From Kineosporiaceae bacterium (GTDB taxonomy: Bacteria; Actinomycetota; Actinomycetes; Actinomycetales; Kineosporiaceae), in the NCBI GenBank assembly GCA_016713225.1, contig JADJPO010000007.1, forward strand, positions 1 to 64,000: 64,000 nucleotides of DNA. The letters run 5' to 3'. Made by a program: the position numbers and the translations under genes. The notes below the pieces were generated by a model, which searched no databases, was not told where the DNA came from, and was given only the letters and a program-made list of their open reading frames with translations. Positions 42,497 to 53,037 of this stretch are shown one piece after another (the stretch's first letter is position 1; every line of letters starts with the position of its first letter).

Positions 42497-43891
42497 GTGC
42501 GTCACCCGGTCGCCGACTCGGGCCGACAGAGCGTCCCGCCCGTAGCTGGCCCGACGTTCGCGGCCCCGTTGTTGCGGGCCAGGGCGCTGCCGGCCTGGCC
42601 GTTCGCCACCCTGTTCGTGCTGTATCCGGTGTGGTGGGTCCTCGGCCTGACCCCGGTGGTCCTGCCGCTGCTCGGCGCGGTGTGCCTGTTCCTGATGGTG
42701 CTCCGAGGATCGATCCGGTTGCCCCCGCTGTGGTTCCTCTGGGTCAGCTTCCTGATCTGGGCGGGTGCCTCGTCCGTCATGGTCGACAGCCCTGGACGCC
42801 TCGTCGGCTTCGCCCAACGCCTGGGCGCCCTGCTCGGCGCCTCGCTGCTGGTGGTCTACCTGTACAACGCCCGCGAGCGCCTACCCCGCCGGCGGGCGGT
42901 GGCCGCGATGTCGTTCTTCGGCGTCTGGCTCATCGTCGGCGGCTACCTGGGCATGGCCTTCCCGCACTTTCGCCTGCGGACCCCGATGCTCGCCCTCGCG
43001 CCGACCTCGCTGGCCACCAACGACTACGTGATCGAACTGCTCAGCCCCCGGTTCGCCGAGGTGCAGCACCCGTACGGAGCCACCTCGGACTTCATCCGCC
43101 CCTCGGCGCCGTTCCCCTACACCAATGCCTGGGGACACACCTTCGTGCTGCTGCTGCCGATCGTGGCCGCCCTGGCGGTGCGGGCCTCACGCCGCACCCA
43201 GTGGCTGCTCGCCGCGGGCGTGGCGGTGGCGATCCCCCCGGCGCTGGCCACCTTGAACCGGGGCATCTTCGTCGGCGTGGCCGTCGCCGCCGGTTACCTG
43301 ATGCTGCGGACCATCCGGCGCATGAGTCTGATCCGGGTGCTGCAGATCGGGACGACGCTCGTCGTCCTGGCCGGGGGGCTGTTGGCCAGCGGCGCCCTCG
43401 ATCGGGTCACCGAACGCACCAGCACCTCCTCGACCACCCAGGACCGGGCGAGCCTGTACCGCGAGTCGTTCGAGCGCACCCTGGACTCACCCTGGCTCGG
43501 CTGGGGCGCCCCCCGCCCGAGCGCCACCCTGGACGTCTCGGTCGGCACCCAGGGGCACTTCTGGTACCTGATGTTCTCGCACGGGTTCATCGGCCTGGCC
43601 CTGTTCCTGGCCACCATCTGGGGCCTGGCGTTGGCCACCCGCCGGGTCGCGGACACCGAGACCCTGCTGCTGCACACCGTCGTGGTGGTGATCGGCGTGA
43701 CCCTGTTGTTCTACGGCGTGGACGGCGTGCACCTGGTGCTGGCCCTGGGCAGCGCCGCGCTGGTGATGCGACCGGAGCTGCGCGAGGCATCGGCCCGCAC
43801 GCCTCGTCCCAGCACGGCTCGTCCCGGCGGCACGGCACGATCCGACACCGCCCCCACCCTGCCCGGGCCGCGCCCGGGACGAGGAAGGTGA
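42497..43891 (+). CDS. O-antigen ligase/polymerase-like (Wzy/WaaL) membrane protein
   Basis: 464 residues with about ten hydrophobic helices. The central periplasmic loop, DFIRPSAPFPYTNAWGH, and NRGIFVGVAVAAGYLML followed by SWLGWGAP-like SPWLGWGAPRPSATLDVS and GHFWYLMFSHGFIGLALFL, are typical of the Wzy_C/O-antigen-ligase domain. It polymerises or transfers undecaprenyl-linked glycan outside the membrane. GTG 42497; ribosome-binding site weak. It is the first gene of a rightward unit with the kinase-like, GT2, flippase and sulfotransferase genes. Confidence 0.85.
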   Translation: MRHPVADSGRQSVPPVAGPTFAAPLLRARALPAWPFATLFVLYPVWWVLGLTPVVLPLLGAVCLFLMVLRGSIRLPPLWFLWVSFLIWAGASSVMVDSPGRLVGFAQRLGALLGASLLVVYLYNARERLPRRRAVAAMSFFGVWLIVGGYLGMAFPHFRLRTPMLALAPTSLATNDYVIELLSPRFAEVQHPYGATSDFIRPSAPFPYTNAWGHTFVLLLPIVAALAVRASRRTQWLLAAGVAVAIPPALATLNRGIFVGVAVAAGYLMLRTIRRMSLIRVLQIGTTLVVLAGGLLASGALDRVTERTSTSSTTQDRASLYRESFERTLDSPWLGWGAPRPSATLDVSVGTQGHFWYLMFSHGFIGLALFLATIWGLALATRRVADTETLLLHTVVVVIGVTLLFYGVDGVHLVLALGSAALVMRPELREASARTPRPSTARPGGTARSDTAPTLPGPRPGRGR

Positions 43892-43896
43892 CCTCG

Positions 43897-45252
43897 ATGA
43901 GCACCGTCGACGGCCAGCGCGCCATCCCGGTCGAGATCGATCTCAGCCAAGACCACCGGACGGCGACCCCCGAGGACGAGCGGATGCGCGTCGTCCGCGC
44001 TCAGCTCGAGCACGTGTTCCCCCCGGCGCGGTTCCCGATGCGCCTGGCCTTCGGCGCGGTGCCCGAGGGGTGGCGCGAGATCGAGGCCTGGCGAGTGATC
44101 CCCCGCCGCGCGGCACCCCGCTTCCTGGTGCCGGTGCAGCCTGCCGCGGCAGCGCGACTGGTGCTGTCGCACAATGGATTACGCACCCGCAAGGTGGCGG
44201 CCACCCGGCGCCTGGCGGCGCTGGCGATGCGCCCCCTCGCGGCGTTCACCGGTGACCGAACGGTGCTGCGACTGTCGGCCCCGGCCCAGATCGGGGACGC
44301 CGACATCGAGCAAGCGGTGATCACCCGCCACCTGCGGCGTCGGCTGCCGCAGGCCACCAGCACCGCGATCAGCCTGCGTGACTTCCACCCCCGGGCCAAG
44401 CCCACCGTGCAACTGGTCGACGACCGCGGCCGGGTCGTGGCCTTCGCCAAGGTCGCCTCGGATCCGACCACCGGCGAACGGGTGCTCACCGAGGCCGACC
44501 TGATGGAGCAGCTCGGTGCCGGGCTCGATCCCGCGATCTCACCGATCCGGCTGCCCGCCGTCCTGGATGCCGGACGGTGCGGCCCGTTCGCCTACTCGGT
44601 GGTCGAGCCGCTACCGGACGACGCGCGCCGGGTGAGCGCGGACGACGAGGCGCTGGTGCTGCGAGCCCTGGCCGTCTTCGGCGCCGGCCGCTCGGCCGTG
44701 CGCACCATGCCGTTGGCCCAGACCGCACTGTGGGACGACGTGATGGCCCGGGCCACGGCCGCCCGATCGGCTCGCGCGGCGCGACCGGACCTGGTCGCCG
44801 GCCTCGAGCGGTTGACCGCGACCGCACTGCGGCTCGACGCGGCGGTGTCGGTGCCCGTGGGGCGCTATCACGGCGACTGGACCCCCTGGAACATGGGCAT
44901 CAGCAACGGCGTCATCTGGGCCTGGGACCTCGAGTACGGCAGTCCCCAGGGTCCGCTGGGCCTGGATGCCCTGCGCTGGGCCTTCCAGGTGCAGCACGTC
45001 ACCGGCGGGGCGACGTTCACCGAGGCCGTCGCCGCCATGACCGCCGCCGCCCCCCACGTGCTGGCGCCATTGGGCGTACCCACGACGCTGACCACCACCC
45101 TGGTCAGGTTCCACGTGATCGAGACCATGGCGACCGCGTTGGGACTGCTCGCCTCCGGGCGGGGATTGCCCGACGGCCTCGACCCGGACGCGGTCGAGGT
45201 GATGCGTTCCCTCGAGGGGCCGCACGTCCCGCCGGCACAGCGACGTCCCTGA
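43897..45252 (+). CDS. Aminoglycoside-phosphotransferase/kinase-fold protein in the polysaccharide locus
   Basis: 451 residues, starting at ATG 43897 five bases after the polymerase stop, with GAGGAAGG upstream. The C-terminal half shows APH-type kinase elements: the catalytic loop GRYHGDWTPWNMGI (about residues 322-335) and WAWDLEYG, the DFG-equivalent Asp. The N-terminal ~150 residues are not recognised. It may phosphorylate a sugar or lipid intermediate, or act as a pseudokinase. It carries a rare TTA codon at 44179. Confidence 0.7.
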   Translation: MSTVDGQRAIPVEIDLSQDHRTATPEDERMRVVRAQLEHVFPPARFPMRLAFGAVPEGWREIEAWRVIPRRAAPRFLVPVQPAAAARLVLSHNGLRTRKVAATRRLAALAMRPLAAFTGDRTVLRLSAPAQIGDADIEQAVITRHLRRRLPQATSTAISLRDFHPRAKPTVQLVDDRGRVVAFAKVASDPTTGERVLTEADLMEQLGAGLDPAISPIRLPAVLDAGRCGPFAYSVVEPLPDDARRVSADDEALVLRALAVFGAGRSAVRTMPLAQTALWDDVMARATAARSARAARPDLVAGLERLTATALRLDAAVSVPVGRYHGDWTPWNMGISNGVIWAWDLEYGSPQGPLGLDALRWAFQVQHVTGGATFTEAVAAMTAAAPHVLAPLGVPTTLTTTLVRFHVIETMATALGLLASGRGLPDGLDPDAVEVMRSLEGPHVPPAQRRP

Positions 45253-45375
45253 GAGACCCACCCGACACCTCACCTCGGCGCATCACCTCAACTCCTCGCC
45301 TCGGCTCGTCGTCCGGACGGGGGGTCACCGCAGGCTGAACTCAAGGCTTGCCCGGTCGGTGTCGATTCGCCACCC

Positions 45376-46386
45376 ATGGCCAAGACTCCTGCCCGCCCCG
45401 AGCCCGGCGCGACGCCGGGCGAGGTGCCGTCCCCGCGTCAGGCCGGGGACGACGCCCCCGCCGTCAGCGTGATCATCCCGACCGTCGATCGGGAGAAGCT
45501 GCTGCTGCGGGCGGTGCGCAGCGTGGCCGGGCAGGACCACCTCGGCCCGATCGAGATCATCGTGGTACGCGACGGCACGCCGTCCGCCGATGCCACGGCC
45601 GAGCTGGAAGCGACCATGGCCGCGGAGTTGCGGGCGGGGGTCACGCTGCGCCAGATACCGAACACCCGCTCCAAGGGCCTGCCGGGAGCACGCAACAGCG
45701 GCATCCTGGCCGCCTCGAACGCCTTCGTGGCCTTCTGCGATGACGACGACGAATGGCTGCCGGACAAGCTGTCCGCCCAGGTGCCGTTGCTGGTCCGCAC
45801 CCCGTCGGCGTCCATGGTGGCCACCGGGGTGTCGGTGGTGACCCACGGCATCGCCACCCACCGGCCCGGCCCGTTGCGGCCGACCACGCTCGAGGATCTG
45901 CTCACCCGCCGGATCATGGAGCTGCACCCGTCGACGTTCCTGATCCGCCGCGATGACCTGACCGGCGCGATCGGTCTGGTCGACGAGGACCTGCCCGGCG
46001 GCTACGCCGAGGACTACGACCTGCTGCTGCGGGCCGCCGCGGTCGGCCCGGTGCTCTCGGTGCCGCGGCCGTTGGTGCGGGTGCACTGGCACGGTTCGTC
46101 GTACTACTTCTCCAAGTGGCAGATGATCCACGACAGCCTCGACGTGCTGCTGGACAAGCATCCTCAGTTCGCCTCCATCCCTCGCGGCGAGGCGCGGATC
46201 CGTGGCCAGCAGGCCATCGCGCTGGCCGCCATGGGACGCCGCCGCGAGGCACTCAGCACCGCGTTCGACACCGTGCGGCTGCACCGGGGTGAGCCGCGGG
46301 CCTACGTCGCCGCGGTCGTGGCGAGCGGCGTGCTGAGCGTCGAGGGCATCCAGCGGTTCCTGCACCGGCGCGGCAGAGGGTTGTGA
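45376..46386 (+). CDS. Family 2 glycosyltransferase
   Basis: 336 residues. A GT-A fold with VSVIIPTVDREKLLLRAV, IEIIVVRDGTPS, GLPGARNSGILAAS and the metal-binding cluster CDDDDEW (Asp122-125). The acceptor-side motif GGYAEDYDLLLRAAA follows. It adds a sugar from a nucleotide donor to the lipid-linked glycan on the cytoplasmic face. No strong ribosome-binding site precedes ATG 45376. Its stop overlaps the flippase GTG. Confidence 0.9.
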   Translation: MAKTPARPEPGATPGEVPSPRQAGDDAPAVSVIIPTVDREKLLLRAVRSVAGQDHLGPIEIIVVRDGTPSADATAELEATMAAELRAGVTLRQIPNTRSKGLPGARNSGILAASNAFVAFCDDDDEWLPDKLSAQVPLLVRTPSASMVATGVSVVTHGIATHRPGPLRPTTLEDLLTRRIMELHPSTFLIRRDDLTGAIGLVDEDLPGGYAEDYDLLLRAAAVGPVLSVPRPLVRVHWHGSSYYFSKWQMIHDSLDVLLDKHPQFASIPRGEARIRGQQAIALAAMGRRREALSTAFDTVRLHRGEPRAYVAAVVASGVLSVEGIQRFLHRRGRGL

Positions 46387-48113
46387 GCACGAGCGGCCCA
46401 CCGATCGGTGTCGCACCCGAGCCGGCCGGCACCCCGGCTGCCACCGGAGCTGATGCCGGCAGCTCCTCGAGTCCGGCGGTGGCCGCCACCGCGGCTCGCC
46501 AGGGTGCTCTCGGGCTGATCGGGGCGATCTCGGCCGGAGCCGGCGGCCTGGTGTTGACCGTGACCGTCAGCCGGATGTTGCCCGCCGGTGATGCCGGCAT
46601 CTACTTCACCGCCGTGGCGCTGTTCACCATCGCCACCGCGGTGCTCGCGCTCGGGGCCGACACCGGGCTGGTGCGGGCGTTGTCCGGGCTGCGCGCTGCG
46701 CGGCGTCCAGAGCTGGTGCGACCCGTCCTGTCCGGGGCGCTGCGACCGGTGATCGCGGCGTCCGCGGCGGTCGCCGTGCTCGTGGCCGTCGCGGCAGATC
46801 CGTTGGCGCACCTGCTGTTCCCTGCGGACACGGCCGCTCGCATGGCCGACGTCCTGCGGCTGCTCGCCCCGTTCCTGGTGCTCTCGACCACCTCGATGGT
46901 GCTGCTCAACGGCGCAGCGCGGGGGTTGGGTTCACTGCGCACCTTCACCACGGTGCAGCAGGTGTTCCTGCCGGTCTCGCGGCCGCTGTTGCTCGCCGGG
47001 ACGGTGCTGGCCGGTGGCGTCGCCCTCGATCACGGCCTCGAGGTGCCCAGTACGGCCACCCTGGCGGTCGCCGCCTGGGCGCTGCCGTTGCTCGTCGCCG
47101 CTGCGCTGGCGGTGCGCGAGGTGCGTCGGCTGGTTCGGCTTCGCGTCGACACCGTCACGGCGTCACCGACCCCCGGCCCATCGGAGCCCGACCAGATCAC
47201 CCGCGACCACGGGGTGCGGGCCTTCTGGCGCCACACCGCACCGCGTGGCGTGGCGGCCACCTTCGAGGTGCTCATCGTGTGGGCTGACGTCGTGTTGGTC
47301 ACCGCCTTGCTCGGGGCCGCACCCGCCGCGGTGTATGCCGCCGCCAGCCGCTTCGTCACCAGCGGAACCTTTGCACTGCAAGCGGTTCGGCTCTCGGTCG
47401 GGCCACTCCTGGCCGCGGCCTTCGCCCGGAAGGACCGCGCTCAGGCCGAGAGTGTGCACCGACTGAGTGTCCGCTGGGCGGTGCTGTCGACCTGGCCGGT
47501 CTACCTGGCGCTGGCCATCTTCGCCCCCGGGGTACTCGGCATCCTCGGCCCGAACTTCGCTTCGGCGGCAACGACTCTCGCGGTGTTGTCGATCGCGATG
47601 CTGGCCGTGGTGACCACCGGCAACGCCAACACTGTTCTCAACATGGCCCGGCACAGCCACTGGGCGGCGATGAACACCGGCGCCGCGATCGTGATCATGC
47701 TCGCGCTCGACCTGGTGCTGGTGCCGCGGCTCGGCATTCTCGGCGCCGGGATCGGGTGGTCGGCCGCCATGCTGACCGATGCGGTCGCCGGCACCGTCGA
47801 GATTCGCCGGGGCCTGGGCCTGCACAGTCTGGACGGCGCCGCGCTGCGCGCCGGGCTCACCGTCCTGTTCACCTTCGGGCTTCCCGCGCTGGCGATCCGG
47901 ACGGCGTTCCAGTCCGGCGGCGGCACCACACCGGCGGTCGTCGTCCTGCTGGTCGGTGGCCTCGGCGCCACCGGGTGCTACCTGGCAGCCCTTGTCACCC
48001 AACGAGTTCAGCTCGGTCTCGACGAGCTGATGGGCGCGCTGCGCCGTCGTCCCGGCGCTGCACCCGGACCCTCGATCCCCGTTCAACGCCCCACCGAAGG
48101 AAGGTCGGCATGA
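46383..48113 (+). CDS. Polysaccharide flippase (Wzx/MATE-like, MurJ-superfamily)
   Basis: 576 residues with about 14 hydrophobic helices: ARQGALGLIGAISAGAGGLV, LFTIATAVLALGADTGLVRA, FLVLSTTSMVLLNGAARGLG, VLIVWADVVLVTALLGAAPA. Polysaccharide-synthase flippases move undecaprenyl-linked repeat units across the membrane. GTG 46383 overlaps the GT2 stop as GTGA, and its own stop overlaps the sulfotransferase ATG, so three genes are tightly coupled. Confidence 0.9.
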   Translation: MSTSGPPIGVAPEPAGTPAATGADAGSSSSPAVAATAARQGALGLIGAISAGAGGLVLTVTVSRMLPAGDAGIYFTAVALFTIATAVLALGADTGLVRALSGLRAARRPELVRPVLSGALRPVIAASAAVAVLVAVAADPLAHLLFPADTAARMADVLRLLAPFLVLSTTSMVLLNGAARGLGSLRTFTTVQQVFLPVSRPLLLAGTVLAGGVALDHGLEVPSTATLAVAAWALPLLVAAALAVREVRRLVRLRVDTVTASPTPGPSEPDQITRDHGVRAFWRHTAPRGVAATFEVLIVWADVVLVTALLGAAPAAVYAAASRFVTSGTFALQAVRLSVGPLLAAAFARKDRAQAESVHRLSVRWAVLSTWPVYLALAIFAPGVLGILGPNFASAATTLAVLSIAMLAVVTTGNANTVLNMARHSHWAAMNTGAAIVIMLALDLVLVPRLGILGAGIGWSAAMLTDAVAGTVEIRRGLGLHSLDGAALRAGLTVLFTFGLPALAIRTAFQSGGGTTPAVVVLLVGGLGATGCYLAALVTQRVQLGLDELMGALRRRPGAAPGPSIPVQRPTEGRSA

Positions 48114-49003
48114 CCACGCTGGAGCAGACCCTCAAGAACCTGATCCCGGTCCAGGCCAAACAGGCGGCCAAGGGCGCGATCCGGGGCTACGGCACCGCGA
48201 CGGCCACCTGGCGACCGATGCCGGACTTCCTGGTGCTGGGCACCAAACGGGGCGGTTCGACGTCCGCCTGGCGGTACCTGATCCAGCACCCGCAGGTGAT
48301 GCCCATGGTCGCCAAGTGGGAGAACTGGAAGTCGCCGCACTACTTCTACTGGCACTACGACAAGGGTGAGGAGTGGTACCGCGGCCACTTCCCCACCGTG
48401 AGCGCGCGACACGCGTTGTCGCGCAAGCTGGGCAAGCGCGTGATCACCGGCGAGTCGAGCCCGTACTACATGTTCGATCCGCGGGTTCCGGCGCGGGTGG
48501 CCCGGGACCTGCCCGAGGCGCGGTTCATCGTGCTGCTGCGTGACCCGGTCAAACGGGCCTACAGCCACTACTGGGAGCGGGTGGACAACGACGTCGAGCC
48601 GCTCACCTTCGGCCAGGCGCTGGCTGCCGAGGATGCCCGGGTCGCCGGCGAGCCGGCGAAGATGGCCAGCGACCCGTACTACTACAGCCGGGCGCACGAC
48701 TGGTACACCTACCGCGAGCGCGGCATCTACGCTCCGCAGCTCGAACGCTGGTTCGACGCCGTCGGACGCGAACGTGTCCTGGTCATGATCAGCGAGGACA
48801 TGTACACCGACGAGCAGGCGGCGATGGGCGAGATGGCCACCTTCTTGGGCATCGATCCGACCCCGATCCCGGACACCACCCAGCACAACTACCGCCCCTA
48901 CGAACCCATGGACGAGGCGGTCAAGGCCGAGCTGAAGGAGTTCTACGCACCGCACAACGCCGCGCTGGCGACGCTGTTGGGCCGCGAACTCCCCTGGGGC
49001 TGA
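48110..49003 (+). CDS. PAPS-dependent sulfotransferase
   Basis: 297 residues. The 5'-phosphosulfate loop is FLVLGTKRGGSTSAWRYL and the 3'-phosphate motif is RFIVLLRDPVKRAYSHYW. KVITGESSPYYMF-type ITGESSPYYMFDPR and RGIYAPQLERWFD match heparan/carbohydrate sulfotransferases. It transfers sulfate from PAPS to a hydroxyl or amine, presumably on the glycan made here, inside the cell. ATG 48110, with GAAGGAAGG upstream, overlaps the flippase stop. The PAPS-cycle genes cysQ-cysD-cysN lie about 9 kb away. Confidence 0.9.
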   Translation: MTTLEQTLKNLIPVQAKQAAKGAIRGYGTATATWRPMPDFLVLGTKRGGSTSAWRYLIQHPQVMPMVAKWENWKSPHYFYWHYDKGEEWYRGHFPTVSARHALSRKLGKRVITGESSPYYMFDPRVPARVARDLPEARFIVLLRDPVKRAYSHYWERVDNDVEPLTFGQALAAEDARVAGEPAKMASDPYYYSRAHDWYTYRERGIYAPQLERWFDAVGRERVLVMISEDMYTDEQAAMGEMATFLGIDPTPIPDTTQHNYRPYEPMDEAVKAELKEFYAPHNAALATLLGRELPWG

Positions 49004-49031
49004 TCCACCCCGCTCACCCCACCCCCGTTCA

Positions 49032-49143
49032 CCCCACCCAACCCGCTCATGCTCCGCAGGTGACGCGCGTTGCCGGCCGAAAGGCCACTTTTCGCGTCAC
49101 CTGCGGAGCATCAGCGGTCACCTGCGGAGCATGAGCGGGTTTC
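49032..49143. repeat. Dispersed palindromic element, copy 4
   Basis: Forward monomer at 49046-49066, then two reverse monomers at 49094-49115 and 49117-49136. It is the best-preserved copy: GCTCATGCTCCGCAGGTGAC faces its exact complement. Left flank CACCCCACC. It lies between the convergent sulfotransferase and flavin-binding protein genes, where it could act as a bidirectional terminator. Confidence 0.85.
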
Positions 49144-49809
49144 TCAGGGGTGGGGGTGGCGGGCGATGAGGCGGGTGATCGAGTCGGGGACGGGGGTTGC
49201 CTCGGGGCACCAGTCGGAGGGGATGGGGGTGCCGGCGGTCAGGGCCAGCGGGACGACGCCGGTCCAGGCCGCGCGCTCGACGTCGGTGGCGTCGTCGTCC
49301 ATGGGAGCCGGGGGGCCGGTGCGGATCTTGACGGTCCAGCGGCCGTCGGTGATCGGCAGGGCCATGGCCAGGGTCGCCGCCAGCTCCTTGCCGATCATGG
49401 GGCGCACCTCCGCGGTGCGACCCGGGATGATGGCCTCCGACAGCAGGTCGAGGGCAGCGGCCTTGTCCTCACCGGCCAACGTGGTCAGCTCGCCGTGCAC
49501 CACGGCCGAGCGGTAGTTGGCCGAGGATTCGAACGTGGTCTGGGCGACCACCACGCCGTCCAGATGCACCACCGACAGGACGGCGGGCGCGCCGGCCGCG
49601 ACGTGCCGTAGCGCCCCCGCTCCGGTCGAGCCGTGCAGCACCAGCCGATCGCCATCGCGCGCGTAGAGCATCGGCACCACCCAGGGGCGCCCGTCCACGA
49701 CCGTCGACAGGGTGCCGACAGCGCCGGCGTCCAAGACGGCGTCGAGGTCGTCGCGCTCGCTCCGGGAGCGCTCTGCGTGCCGGTTCACCTGGTCGAGACT
49801 CTGACTCAT
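49144..49809 (-). CDS. Pyridoxamine 5'-phosphate oxidase family / flavin-nucleotide-binding protein
   Basis: 221 residues with the split-barrel flavin-binding pattern: AGAVGTLSTVVDGRPWVVPM, LYARDGDRLVLHGSTGAGA, and YRSAVVHGELTTLAGEDKAA. GRWTVKIRTGPP follows. Relatives bind FMN, F420 or heme, and are often annotated only as flavin-nucleotide-binding. ATG 49809; it converges on the sulfotransferase gene, with palindromic copy 4 between the stops. The substrate is unknown. Confidence 0.85.
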   Translation of the reverse strand: MSQSLDQVNRHAERSRSERDDLDAVLDAGAVGTLSTVVDGRPWVVPMLYARDGDRLVLHGSTGAGALRHVAAGAPAVLSVVHLDGVVVAQTTFESSANYRSAVVHGELTTLAGEDKAAALDLLSEAIIPGRTAEVRPMIGKELAATLAMALPITDGRWTVKIRTGPPAPMDDDATDVERAAWTGVVPLALTAGTPIPSDWCPEATPVPDSITRLIARHPHP

Positions 49810-49949
49810 GGCCGACAGTCAACCCTGCCGTTCCCGGACACCGCCAACGGCTTCCGAAATGTCCGCGTGCCATCGCGCGGCACACGCTGCGGACGTTGGT
49901 CCGGTACGGCACCCTGGAGGCCACCACGACTCGAGGGGAACCGATCACC

Positions 49950-50596
49950 ATGACGTACGGATACGAGCCGCCCGCCGCTCCGCCCGGGCAGCCACCGGCC
50001 GGCGCCCCACTGACCCGCTTCGTCATGCGCCAGAAGCTCACGATGATGGTCAACCGCTACGAGATCATCGCCGTGAACGACGCCGGGCAGGAGACCGGGC
50101 TGATCTGCCTGGCCCAGCAGAAGCGGATGGCCTTCAAGGAACAGGTCACCTTCTACACCGACGAGTCCCGCAGCCGGCCGGTGTTCTCGTTCAAGGCCCG
50201 TAGCCGGATGGACCTCGGCGCCACCTACGACGTCACCGACGCCGTCGGCACCCCGATCGGTTGGTTCCGCAAGGACTTCGGCAAGTCGTTGTTGCGCTCG
50301 ACCTGGCACATCGGCACCCCGGACGGCTTCCAGGGCATGGGCCAGGAGCGCAACCACACCATCGCGGTGCTGCGCCGGGTCTGGGAACTCGTACCGATCC
50401 TGGGCGAGATCCCGGTTCCGTGGTTGTTCCACTTCGACTTCAACGCCCCGGACGGAACGCTCGTGATGAGCAGTCTGCGGCGCCGGGCGATCCGCGACGT
50501 CTACGAGATCGAACTGCCCGCCGCGCCCAACGGCTGGCGCCTGGACTGGCGGGTCGGCGCCGCCATGGCCGTGGCCCTCGACGCGCTGCAGAGCCG

Positions 50597-50600
<4 letters not shown>
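49950..50600 (+). CDS. LURP-one-related (tubby-like) domain protein
   Basis: 216 residues. After a Pro-rich start (PPAAPPGQPPAGAP), the tubby-like barrel pattern appears: FVMRQKLTMMVNRYEIIAVN, LICLAQQKRMAFKEQVTFYT, FKARSRMDLGATYDVTD, GTPIGWFRKDFGKSLLRSTW. Function in bacteria is unknown; the fold resembles phospholipid scramblases. Start ATG 49950 has GAGGGG about ten bases upstream. Its TAG (50598-50600) overlaps the recQ TAG on the other strand as CTAG. Confidence 0.8.
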
Positions 50601-52435
<1,835 letters not shown>

Positions 52436-52478
52436 CCGGCGAGTCTACGAGGGGGCTCGGCGCCGGGTCGACGGATGC

Positions 52479-53018
52479 TCAGACGGCCTCGGTCAGGTAG
52501 CCGCGCAGCGCCGTCCGGGCATGGTTGATGCGCGACTTGACGGTGCCGACCGGGACGTCGAGCCGCTCGGCGATCTCGCGGTAGTCCAGGCCCATCAGGT
52601 CACGCAGCACCACCGCCTCGACCACGTGGGGCTGGTCGGCGCGCAACCGCTCCAGCGCCTCGACCAGGTCGACCCGGGTACCGGCCACGATGCTCACCCG
52701 GGCCGGGTCGACCGGCTCACTCACCTGGTCGAGCCCGGCATCGTGGGCTGCCCGACGCATCCGGCGATAGGTCGCGAAGGCGCTGTTGGCCACCACCGGG
52801 TAGAGCCAGGTGGTGAACCGGCTGCGGCCGGCGAAGGTGTGGATGCCCTTGGCGACCGCGATCAGCGCCTCCTGACAGGCGTCCTCGGCGTCACCGTGGA
52901 ACGGCAGGATGCGTTGGCAGCGTCGCAACACCTCGGGCCGGACGGCGTGCAACAACGCCTCCAGGGCCGCACGGTCACCTGCGGCAGCCGCAGCAGCCAA
53001 CGCATCCACGTCCGTCAT
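52479..53018 (-). CDS. ECF-type RNA polymerase sigma factor
   Basis: 179 residues. Sigma region 2 is AEDACQEALIAVAKGIHTFA with FTTWLYPVVANSAFATYRR; region 4 is LMGLDYREIAERLDVPVGTV with KSRINHARTALRGYL. ATG 53018 lies only 19 bp from the divergent kinase ATG (53038); the in-frame ATGs at about 53036-53039 would even overlap it. No anti-sigma gene adjoins, and the neighbouring membrane kinase may be its regulator. Leaderless transcription of one or both genes is likely. Confidence 0.9.
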   Translation of the reverse strand: MTDVDALAAAAAAGDRAALEALLHAVRPEVLRRCQRILPFHGDAEDACQEALIAVAKGIHTFAGRSRFTTWLYPVVANSAFATYRRMRRAAHDAGLDQVSEPVDPARVSIVAGTRVDLVEALERLRADQPHVVEAVVLRDLMGLDYREIAERLDVPVGTVKSRINHARTALRGYLTEAV

Positions 53019-53037
53019 GCCCCCATGGTGAGGCATC

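Noticed and set aside
42439..43896. N-terminal extension of the kinase-like protein to 937 residues
   Set aside because: The extension is an out-of-frame reading of the polymerase gene (Arg/Pro-rich). The ATG at 43897 with GAGGAAGG upstream is the real start.
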